A DNA stretch of 64,000 nucleotides from Wyeomyia smithii (lineage: Eukaryota > Arthropoda > Insecta > Diptera > Culicidae), in contig NC_073694.1 in the NCBI RefSeq assembly GCF_029784165.1, positions 41,335,006 to 41,399,005 on the forward strand. Reading direction: 5' to 3'. Position numbers and translations under genes: made by a program. Positions within the stretch are counted from its first letter, which is position 1. Each line of letters begins with the position of its first letter. A model generated the notes under the pieces. The model saw only the letters and a program-made list of their open reading frames with translations, ran no database searches and was not told the DNA's origin. Below, in pieces: positions 13,670 through 22,889 of the stretch.

Positions 13670-14178
13670 ATGGCGCTACCCACCTCCCTGGACAAGGACG
13701 CCATTCGGGAAGCGTACGAGGATGTCCGATCCAACCTAACCGACAACGAGTGGGCGGTGTTCAAATTCGACGGTCTGAAAATCATCTGCTTCGAGAAAGG
13801 CATCGGTTTCGACGAATTCTGCGCCCAGTTCCACGACGATGAGCGAGCTTTCGGCTACATACGGATACAAATGGGCGATGAAATGTCCAAGCGAAGCAAG
13901 TTTATGTTCCTTACCTGGATTGGGCCGGAAGTGGGCGTGATGCAGCGGGCCAAGATGTCAACAGACAAGTCGATTATAAAAGATGTGATCAATGTAAGTA
14001 TATCACTTTCATAAGAATTTAGAACCATGAAAATAATGTTATTTTTTTTGTTGTACAACAGAATTTCGCCGTTGAGCTTCAGGTAGAGTCGAGCAACGAT
14101 TTGAACCTGGAGATGTTTAAGGAACACCTGAACAAGGCCGGTGGTGCAAACTATGGAACCGGTGTGCGCGAACTGTAG
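13670..14178 (+). CDS. coactosin-like protein (ADF-homology actin-binding protein)
   Basis: Coding exons are 13670-13993 and 14062-14178 with a 68-bp GT-AG intron in phase 0, giving 146 aa. The protein is a single ADF-homology domain. MALPTSLDKDAIREAYEDVR at the start, GDEMSKRSKFMFLTWIG in the middle and LNKAGGANYG at the end align with animal coactosin/COTL1, of about 142 aa. It is not cofilin: the coactosin-specific KRSKF(A/M)...TWIG and C-terminal KAGGANY are present. Coactosins bind actin filaments and limit capping in the cytoplasm. ATTCAG immediately precedes the ATG, so a splice acceptor abuts the start codon and an upstream non-coding exon must exist. It converges on RfC3, whose stop lies 1.04 kb downstream. 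Confidence 0.95.
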
Positions 14179-15219
14179 ACCATAAATGCTAAGCTCATCA
14201 AGCATTCAGGCGCCACAGGATACACTAGGATCGCATCTATATATATAAGCATACCAACGTTAAGGTCTTCCCCGCTGCTAACCTTTCCCCCGTTGCAATA
14301 CACAGTAATATTCAACTTAAATGCCAGAATGTGCGTATCGTATACAATCAACTTCAACTGAAATCCTGAAGGCCTCTATTTGTGTGTATTATTTCCGTAA
14401 ACTAATTCTCTATTTATCGAAATTGTGATTTTGGAAAAACTCTACAGTTTTTTGACCCTTTGTATAAGCATCCACTAAATCATAACTATTTAATGAATAC
14501 ATAAGAAAACACAATGATAACCTACTGCGTAAACATCAAACGAATATTGGATGCAATCTGCAATATTATCATATAAATTGAAGTAGTTAAGTTTATGCAA
14601 GAAAAAAAAGGAAACCCTAAGTAATGTGACGAAACAAATTGACGATATAGTTAACATTCAACGGACGGCGCGAATGAAAGCAGCGCATCAACGCGAAGTT
14701 AGTACCGAAATCAGATTTCTTTTTTGAGCTATTTTTTATCAATTGTATAAAATAAAAAAGGAAACCTATTCTGTAGAAGACACGTGTAAAATGCCTTAGT
14801 TTTGGCAGAACAAATATACCCCAAGAACTTTCAAGCTGAGCTGTATTTTATTGGAACAAAATATCCGAAAACCCATGCTGAAGAGATTTTTCTTACTTTT
14901 TTCCGTTTCCAAGCAATTTGAAAGCTGCGTTCATTCCTAAAAACTTAAGTTGAATAAAGCAAATCCTTACGCTTTCGAATAATTAATTGACAAAGAATTT
15001 TCGTTACCAATAAGTTCTATCTTTCGACTAGGTACTTGAATGTTAATAAAATTTTAATCAAACCAATTTGAATTTTCGTCTGCAAGTTAGACGTTTTCCT
15101 ACCCCAAAAAATTCACAATTCGAGGATCATATTTTCTTTCGAATAAACAACTTAATGATTCAGAAGCATAAGGTTTTCTTGTTGCTTACCAAAATAACAG
15201 TGTACCACCAGTATCACCG
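14179..15219. other. 3' flanks of coactosin and RfC3 genes
   Basis: This stretch lies between two convergent genes and should contain both 3' UTRs. An AATAAA at about 14750 could serve the coactosin transcript. On the minus strand the nearest candidate for RfC3 is the complement of TTTATT near 14846. No other feature is seen. Confidence 0.45.
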
Positions 15220-16395
15220 TCAACCCTCGACAATGACCTGATCGCGGGCGATTTGAAACGCTGCAATAAGAGCTGCCGTTTGGGGCTTTTCCGTGCAACC
15301 AGCTGCCAATCGCTCCTCTATAGCTGCCATTTTTATCAATAATTGCGACATAACCCGAGGTGGAAGCTCCATCCGATGGACGTACAAATGTATCTCAGTG
15401 AGAACATCTTCCAATGCAAGACCTTTGTTCGTTTTCAGCTCCTGGATTTCTAAAAATCACCATGTTCAATTCGAAGCAGAACATTATAACAAATTACCTC
15501 TTACTTTCGAATGTTTCCTTGAAACTCTCCACGTTGAGCAGCCAGTTTACGATATTTGTTATATCACTTTTAAGCGGATGACCAACGCAGGTATAAACGT
15601 TATCTTCAGTCACATCTTTGTAAGCCATCCAGGTACTCTGCAGAACATTCAGAACCTTTCTCATATCACCCTTGGCTAACGTCATAAGAGCCTTCTTCCC
15701 ATCTTCGGAAACTTTAATCCTAGAATGTCACATATTTGAAAAAAGAAATTTGAAAAAAGAAATTTGATAAACATATTGCCACTCACCCTTCCGCTTCCAC
15801 GACATGCTCCAGCCGAGGCAAAATTTGCTCAGCAGCCAAGGGCGCAAATCGGAACCGTGTACAGCGTGACTGCAGTGCAGGAATGATTTTACTCAAATAG
15901 TTGCAAATAATGCAGAACCGAACATTGTCCGTGTACTTTTCGATTATCCGCCGGAGCGCATTCTGTGCATCGTTAGTCATGGCATCAGCTTCGTCCAAAA
16001 TAATCAACTTATAGCCACCGCTGAAAATCGTTCGCGTCGAGGCAAAATTCAATATCTGACCGCGCACTATGCCGATACCACGATCGTCGGAGGCGTTCAG
16101 TTCCAGTACCATTTGATTGAAGGATTGGGGTTTGTACAGCTGCCTGGCACACGCCAATATAGTACTGGTTTTACCGGTTCCTGGTGGTCCATAGAACAGC
16201 AAGTGAGGCAACTGGTCCTCTTGGATGAATTTGTTGACTGTAGAAAAAATCAAGGATAAGAAATCACGCAAAATTTATGGTTTCGAGCGCATACGTACTT
16301 GTGGATATGATTTCTTCGTGGGAAATGAGATCACTAAGTGTAGCTGGGCGGTATTTTTCCACCCAGGGGAGATTTGACCTTCCATCTTTTAGCAT
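15220..16395 (-). CDS. RfC3: replication factor C subunit 3 (human RFC5 orthologue)
   Basis: Four exons on the minus strand (16299-16395, 15787-16237, 15505-15719, 15220-15449) with introns of 61, 67 and 55 bp in consistent phases give 330 aa. It is a small subunit of the clamp loader that opens PCNA on primed DNA in the nucleus. The AAA+ signature is complete: NLPWVEKYRP near residues 8-17, Walker A GPPGTGKT at 49-56, RFC box LELNASDDRGI at 77-87, Walker B LIILDEADAM at 110-119 and SRC at 156-158. These are followed by the helical lid and collar (KGDMRKVLNVLQS). It matches Drosophila RfC3, of about 332 aa. I chose the ATG at 16395 because MLKDGRSNLPW aligns with the family N-terminus; the frame stays open upstream but has no family match. 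Confidence 0.95.
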
Positions 16396-16503
16396 TTTGA
16401 CGAAAAAGGAACTTAACAAAATTGGATATGCAGAGCTCACACGATTTTTTTCAAAATTGATGTAAACATAAATTTGCGCCAACGACAGCGTAGTGACGTA
16501 CAC

Positions 16504-16782
16504 GTTCGAAAAAAATGACTCATAGATTGAGTATCGTTTACTCAGTTACTCGCAGAAGACAAATCTCGTCTAACATGTGAAAAGAGCCCATGTGCCATAT
16601 GTAAGCAATACCCGATTCCTTTACCTACCAAAATGAAAGATTTAAAATATTGAGGTAGGTACACCCCTTTTGCATCACGCCATGTTTCAAGGGCAAACAT
16701 CTCAACATATGTGTTAACGAGATAGCATATCACCGTTTCTTTTTATACATTTTTATCTTAGTGCTGACAGCGGCACAAATTA
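16504..16782. promoter_or_regulatory. upstream region of RfC3
   Basis: Less than 400 bp separates the RfC3 start from the pogo-like element at 16783, so the RfC3 promoter probably lies here. No TATA or DREF site was found on inspection. Confidence 0.3.
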
Positions 16783-17028
16783 CAGTCGCCGTTCGATAAC
16801 TGCAAGTCTTTTAACTGCAACGCTTTTTAACTGCAAGACCGATAACTGCAACAACTTTGCAGTTATCGGACCGCAATCCGTCAAATCCGAAGTCAAAGTC
16901 ATATTTGACATTGAAGTGACAAATCTCGCGGGGGGATTCTAAATGCATTCGAAAATGAAAATTGTTGAATATCTAGAAACATTTCAAAAGGACTTCTTCA
17001 TTTCGATTTTGTTTACTTGTTGTCTCTT

Positions 17029-17329
17029 CACACTTAAAATTTTTTGCCGGGTCTCGGTAACTTATTGCCGAGAACGGCACCACTGAGTGCTCGGTTAAAA
17101 AAATAATGACAGCTGTCACATTGTTTCGTAAATCTCGTTTTACCCAACTGAAATTTCGGCACAAAATATCCGAAATCTCGGTAGTAATATTTTGTGCCGA
17201 GATTTCAGTTAGGTTAAACCGAGATTTACGATAAAATATGACAGCTGTCATTATTTTTTTAACCGAGCACTCAGTGGTGCCGTTCTCGGCAATAAGTTAC
17301 CGAAACCCGGCAAAAAATTTTAGGTGTGT
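17029..17329. mobile_element. foldback element, about 300 bp imperfect palindrome
   Basis: The two arms, about 17029-17165 and 17185-17329, are reverse complements with few mismatches. Each contains CCGGG(T)TCGG, TTATTGCCGAGAACGGCAC, CACTGAGTGCTCGGTTAAAA and ATGACAGCTGTCA. The ends read CACACTTAAAATTTTTTGCC and its complement. Transcripts would form a very long hairpin. It is absent from copy 2 of the host element, so it inserted later. Confidence 0.85.
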
Positions 17330-17521
17330 TCATTCTAGATGGGAGATTATAGATCTCCACTATTAGTCAATGAAACAAAATCAGTATATTATGTGGTTCA
17401 CTTTCCGTAATTATTATAAGAGAGAAAAAATATTCCTTGTGCATTGTTTGGCTAGCTTTCAATACTCAGTGAGGCAGTGCATAGTAGATCACAAACAATA
17501 TTTTTTGATCTAGCGTTAAAT

Positions 17522-17661
17522 AGACCATTTTAGGAACTGACAGTTGTCACGGATCTTGCTGACATTGATGTTGCTTTTACTTGCGTTATGTCAGCGGTTC
17601 CGAGCTTTCTGTCAAAATTTCATTCATGAATTGAGTTCAGAAACATCTCGTAAAATGATCT
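17522..17661. repeat. MITE family A copy with both ends
   Basis: The segment runs from GACCATTTTAGGAACTGACAG to CTCGTAAAATGATC, so its ends are inverted copies of GA(C/T)CATTTTACGA. It has the family core TGCGTTATGTCAGCGGTTCC. The same MITE sits at the same place in the second pogo-like copy (57331-57471), so it entered before the two copies diverged. Confidence 0.8.
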
Positions 17662-17961
17662 TCTGTAGTGATGAACTTCATCTTCGCCTACATATTGGTT
17701 ATGTAAAGTAGTTACTAAAACGCAATAAATTATGATGCGGAAATATGACTATCAAATTGATTAATCAAAAAGCTTGCCTATTTTATTTTTTTTATATTTT
17801 TTGCCATTATTCCATTAAAAAAATACATTTCGACATCATTGAAAACAAAAATGGTAGTGACGGACCCCCGTCTAAATTTTGGCATGTGTCAAGTGTTGCA
17901 GTTATCGAACGGCATTCGATAAATGCAATGTAAACATGTTGCAGTTAGCGAACGACGAATG

Positions 17962-18209
17962 TAATTTGAGCCCAGGACATGAGCTCATTGTCATTCACTG
18001 TTACTCGGTATAGGGATCCTAAAGGCTAGGGTATATAGGATTTTGGAAGGTAAATTCCAGGGGTCTGACGTTTGATGAGTATCCCGTATCCAAAATCTAA
18101 ATGCAATATGGCGTCATTTGTTTAGTAAACAACTTGAAAACTATGATTTTTCTCGACCACAAAACAGTTCTTACATGAAGATATATTACCGTGGTACCGC
18201 TATAAAATT
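17962..18209. other. no gene recognised
   Basis: Short non-coding stretch between the pogo-like element and the motif cluster. A CAGGGGT end-like sequence occurs at 18058. Confidence 0.35.
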
Positions 18210-19852
18210 TGGTAACGTGACTCTTATGACACATTCTACCGTGACGTTACAACGTTTTGACTATTCTGTTGGCATCATTTTAATTCTAACTTGTATTTTT
18301 TCATGAAACCCTTTGATATTATTACAGATTCGGAAAGTAGACAAAATTTCCTATAAGAATGATGTATAAGATATTCGTTTACTTTGTTTATATTACCTTG
18401 GGGAGTAAAAATGTAGCGTGACGTTACAACGCGCGAGAAATCGAGGTGCCGGGACTTTTCTTACAAAAGTCAAAAACTCTGCTCTGTTTGGAATTTTATA
18501 ACAATTTCTTCTTCCACGATTTGATAACAAATAATAATCGAACATTTTGCCATGTTTAGAGTGCCTATAACTGGTAACATCTATATTTGAGAAGCTTTTA
18601 TATTTCGTAACGTAACAACGCTCATTTTTCAGCAAGGGGTATTCTCACTCCGTTGTAACGTCACGAAAATATGAATCAGTCGATATACATTATTTATCAC
18701 ATATTTCTTAGACATTTTCATATGAAATAGTTCAATATCTGATTTTATATATTTCTACTTCTACTTTATGCACTTGGTTTGTGGGGTTATCCATAAACTA
18801 CGTAACAAATTTACTTTGTCGTTTAATGTTTGAAAATGAAGAACAAGACTTAAACTTCAGTGAAGGAATGTGAGTTATGATCAAATCAATTCTTTTCGTA
18901 AGTGACATATGTATCATAAATATTCTCAAAAGTGTCTTATATGTGTAAAACATATTAAATTCATTTTTATTATAGTTTTTTCACAATGTCTGAGTACGTT
19001 AGCAGTTTATTCAGCATTTATATTAAAAACAAGTTTACAAGAAACCTTTCAAAAATTATAATAATAACACAAAAATGCCACTTGTTAGCTTTTTTTGCTC
19101 CCGTAATATTTCCTTGATTTTTTTAAAACTCACACTACTTATTCAAGAAAATTCGAGTGCATTTTTGCCGCTGAACATTTTTCATCTAGACTTGCCTCAA
19201 AAATAAATAGCTGGCTTATTCCACGATATGGTGTTGGTCATTCAAAAATGTTCTTCTCATCGTTAAATATGGTGATGTCACGTCCCATAATTGCGATAAC
19301 CATCACATTCGGAAGATTGGCTTGAGTGATGCGGACGAAGTATTCATTTGATTAATACGGTTACCTTGCGTCAATAGTTTTTCTCTTAGGGAACATTTGC
19401 ATGTGACGTAACGCGGAAGTTGACAGTTTTCAATCCTTCCTCACGCAATGCATTGTAATAAAATATAATAGAATAATATTAGAATTTTTTAGAATGTAAC
19501 GTTACTCATGGATGACCCACAGTTCAATAATTGAAAACATTAATCCATTTTACAAAATTTTTGCTCTGTTGTATGACAGATGTAACGTGAGCTAATTTAG
19601 ACGCATCAAGTATGTTTTTAAACATAGACGAATATTATAAAAGGGGAGAATAAAATCGTGACGTTACAACGCGAACTAAACCCGGTTGTAACTCAAGTTG
19701 TATTCAACCTAGCTGCGATCTTTTAGTATCAAATTAAAGGTATTTTTGAGTATAAAGAGAAAACAAAATATTACTTTGATTAAATGTAAGGAGTTCCCAT
19801 GAAGTAAAATACTGTACTTTTTTCGTGACGTTGTAACGCTAAATTACCCCTG
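18210..19852. repeat. cluster of CGTGACGTTACAACG motifs (possible transposon or regulatory block)
   Basis: Good copies of CGTGACGTTACAACG occur near 18240, 18417 and 19657. Variants occur near 18606 (CGTAACGTAACAACG), 18651 (inverse, CGTTGTAACGTCACG), 19402, 19496 and 19824 (CGTGACGTTGTAACG). Both orientations are used. The block ends with ACCCCTG at 19852 and starts near CAGGGGT at 18058, which might be weak inverted ends, but I found no target duplication. No coding frame is convincing. Interpretation is open: subterminal transposase-binding repeats, or bZIP-like sites (TGACGT core). Confidence 0.55.
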
Positions 19853-20499
19853 TTTTCATATTGGCCTAAGATCAACATATTTGAAATTTCACTTCAAAAC
19901 CCTTTAGGCATCGAATAAAGCACTTATTTCACAGTCATATAACATAAAAAAAGTTTTATAAATACATACTCCTGATCATTTGTAACCATTTAAAAAATAT
20001 GTAATCAAAAACGCTTGTTAATTGTTAATTTTACTCGAACTTTGCAATTAGTTTTCTACAGTTTCTTAAACACTATAAATTTGACATTTACGTTTTTGGA
20101 AGGTTCAAGTACTAAAGAATCTAGGAAAAATATTAACATTGCTAAAATATGCATTTCAAAAATTGGTTTGTTGGTGCAGCTTCGCAGAGCATGTGGTTAT
20201 ATCGGATAGCCCTGGTAAATTCATACTAGTTGTCTTCGCATATATTTCCACTTGAGAATACCGGCACATATTTTCACATATTTTCTAATGTCTTCCCTTT
20301 GTCTTCGCAAACAAGGATGTCTTCACCGCTCTGGTTAACTGTCTTCGTATTGAAACATGTCTTCCAATCTGGCATCGCTGCTAAATACTGATAAGGCAAG
20401 CCACGGGTGACGTTTCACTGTTTTTACGTTTGTTGTTGTTACTGTTTTTCAAGGTGCAAAACCAAAACACGACCAAATCCAAAATCTTTTAATGTCGGC
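19853..20499. other. AT-rich non-coding stretch with TGTCTTCG repeats
   Basis: Between 20225 and 20375, several TGTCTTCG(C/T)A-type motifs are spread through the sequence, which suggests a degenerate transposon. No gene is seen. Confidence 0.4.
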
Positions 20500-20690
20500 A
20501 ATAATATCAAAAGTGATTTTTTATTGTTGTATTGAGGATTCGCACCCGCAATACCAGAGCTACCGATCGGATAGCATTTGTTTTTCACGCTTCTGGATCC
20601 GGATTGCATCCAAGTTGAGACCGATCGAACAAACGTAAAGCCGTAAGACTGAAATCAGCTGATCGCAACTGTCTCGATGGTTGCGTTATA
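20500..20690. repeat. dispersed repeat, copy 1 (partner at 56130-56990)
   Basis: The stretch containing AAAAGTGATTTTTTATTGT, ACCGATCGGATA, TTCTGGATCCGGATTG and GAAATCAGCTGATCGCAAC is found inverted at 56130-56290 and, beyond a LINE insertion, at 56947-56985. This proves a dispersed family of unknown class. Confidence 0.75.
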
Positions 20691-20699
20691 TCCTATTCG

Positions 20700-22440
20700 T
20701 ATTATTCACTGGGGTGGGAATTATACGTCTTGCCTGCTGCAGATGAATCAAGTACATTACGATATAAAAGCGGTGTGAAATAATAGGTACAGATAAAACA
20801 TAGAATAAAAAGAGTTGCTCAGAATATTGCAGAATCCATTAGAATTTTTCCAAAAATATTCTAACTGTGCCTCTCGGTTAATGCTTAACATGTGAAAACA
20901 TGTTCTCGCGTTTTTTTATGGTGATAGAAACATAAGACAGTGGTTTTATAAGGAAGGCATGGACTTTTTCCGGGCTTCGTGATTAGGGCGAATCTTACAA
21001 TGACTACAAAACTCAAAAAAGACAAACAAAGTTTTCGATCAAAAATTCAAATCCTAAATAACAGTGGAACAATATATTTGTCATCCAAATACTCTAATGA
21101 AGGCGAAATTGTTCTAGCTTTGTACATGGTAAACCTAAAACTTGAATTTCAGTCGCTTTACCTTGTATATTCGAGAATTTATAGTTTCGCCCTTTACTAT
21201 GCAACCTTTTCGATCTGTTCGAAAGTATCGCCCTTTACTATGCGCCTTATTTTGATTTGCTCGACAGTATCGCCCTTTACTATGCGCCCTATTTTCATTT
21301 GCTCGACAGTATCGCCCTTTACCATATGCCGTGTTTACGTTATTGTATTGGAATACGCCCTTTGCTTTTAATGTTTATTTTCTTGACAACTTTCATAAAG
21401 ACGAAGTCAAGTTTCGCCTTTTACCAACGTAAACAAAAAATGCGTATTCCTCATTCTATTTCGTTTTGATATAAAGTAGATTTCGCCCTCAACAAACATC
21501 GTACTTTTCAATAGTTAGAAAAGAGATACATTATTTTTTCGATGTTTAAAGGTAGATAGTAGCTCACTTCATACGTTTTCGATAAAATCTCTATTTGTTT
21601 ACAGTTTGTTAGTTTCGCTTTTATCGCGAAGTACTCCGGATTTGCTTGTGTCTTGTGCCAATGAAAATTCGTAGTCAACCACACGGTGGCTTCCATGTGG
21701 CTTTTACGCACTACAACCATAAATCACGAATTAAAACTGCTCAAAAGCATTACAATGACAGTTCACCTTGTTCACCTGTCATTCAAGCGATTTTTAATCG
21801 TATTTGGAAATCGAAGGACAATGATATAAAGTTTCAAAAAATCACGTTTCGTTTAGAAAATTACACTATTTTAGCTGATATATAAAAATCAGAAAGCCGT
21901 GGATAGCTAAACAACCCAATTGACATTCGATGTCGAAATTTCAATTCGCCGAAGCACGGAAGGCCATTTTTTGTGGAAACTATGTTATATTGCATACTGT
22001 TTAAGCAACATCAAATAATGGGTTATAACTAGTTTTTTCGTAGAACATTCTGATTGCAAAACGCGGCTCTGCTGCATAGTCGAGGGCAAAGAATCATTTT
22101 TATTGGTGCTGTCTAAGATTGTCATTTTCAGTTGTCAGTTAGAGCGAAAAATTCTAATTTTTCCTTGGGGCCAGACACTATTGATATATTTACAATTTTC
22201 AATATTATAAAGTATTTATGGTTGCATTTTCAGGCACCCGTCTACCTGTATCTCAACTCCTTGACAGCACATTATTGTCGGAGTCTGACGGAGTGATACG
22301 AATGTTACAGATAAACGATAAATCAAAATAAATCCACCAATATCGAATAATATTACCGAAATATTTCTCTAGAAAATAAAGTTGTCTAGCCCCTAGAATT
22401 CTTCTCTGAAATCACAATATATCAGCCAATATCGTGTAAT
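20700..22440. other. non-coding stretch containing a short tandem repeat
   Basis: Apart from the tandem repeat at 21184-21330, I see no gene. Open frames such as 20979-21371 arise partly from that repeat and have no recognisable domain. Confidence 0.4.
21184..21330. repeat. 42-bp tandem repeat, about 3.5 units
   Basis: Units of about 42 bp begin TATCGCCCTTTACTATGCGC and continue with a TATTTT.ATTTGCTCGACAG tail. There are roughly three and a half copies, the first diverged and the middle two nearly identical. Similar TTCGCC(C/T)TTT motifs are scattered to 21490. Confidence 0.85.
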
Positions 22441-22442
22441 AT

Positions 22443-22565
22443 AGAACATTTTACAAGACGTTTTTGAACTGAATTCATGAATGAAATTGTGACGGAACCG
22501 CTGACATAACGCACGCAAAAGCATAATCAACATCAGCAGGATCCGTGACACCTGTCAGTTCGTCA
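22443..22565. repeat. MITE family A copy
   Basis: Carries the family core GGAACCGCTGACATAACGCA and the far end GATCCGTGACACCTGTCAG. A second end-like piece, CAGTTCGTAAAATGGTC, lies beyond the hAT insertion at about 25369-25386. The region between may therefore be a rearranged or expanded family member that the hAT interrupted. Confidence 0.7.
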
Positions 22566-22889
22566 GGGGGGATTTACCGCTGTCAAATTTCATATATGTG
22601 TGCGTTATCGCAGATCAACTCTGGTCCATGAAGTTTGTTGGTCCATGACGTTTGATAAATTACCAATGTGACGATAAAACATCATCAATTTCCGTCAGAA
22701 ACTTGTTGCTGTCCCAAAATTTCACTACGGAACGCTTTATTATTAAAAGTTTTCCGCGATTTCTCGAGTTTTGTTATAAGAGAACGTTCCATTCTACTTC
22801 AATCAAAACGACAAAAACCAAAACATACAGACGCCTTGTTGCCAAATGTGTTGGTCACGGTTTCATGATATTTGACAGATAGATTCCCC

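Larger units (their letters stand above)
16783..17961. mobile_element. non-autonomous pogo-like element, copy 1
   Basis: Ends are CAGTCGCCGTTCGATAACTG at 16783 and, on the complement, CATTCGTCGTTCGCTAACTG ending at 17961, each bordered by TA. This is the pogo/Tigger end structure with a TA duplication. Further copies of the TTGCAGTTATCGAAC end motif lie just inside both termini. Copy 2 lies at 57086-57814 in inverse orientation, and the shared internal sequence (17660-17900 against 57088-57330) is highly similar. There is no transposase frame. It contains a foldback element (17029-17329) and a family-A MITE. Confidence 0.85.

Noticed and set aside
13670..14178. Assignment as cofilin/twinstar
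   Set aside because: The KRSKF...TWIG and C-terminal KAGGANY motifs and the alignment along the whole length are those of coactosin, not cofilin.
18058..19852. CAGGGGT ... ACCCCTG as terminal inverted repeats of the motif cluster
   Set aside because: Only seven bases match and the flanking 8-mers differ (GTAAATTC and TTTTCATA).
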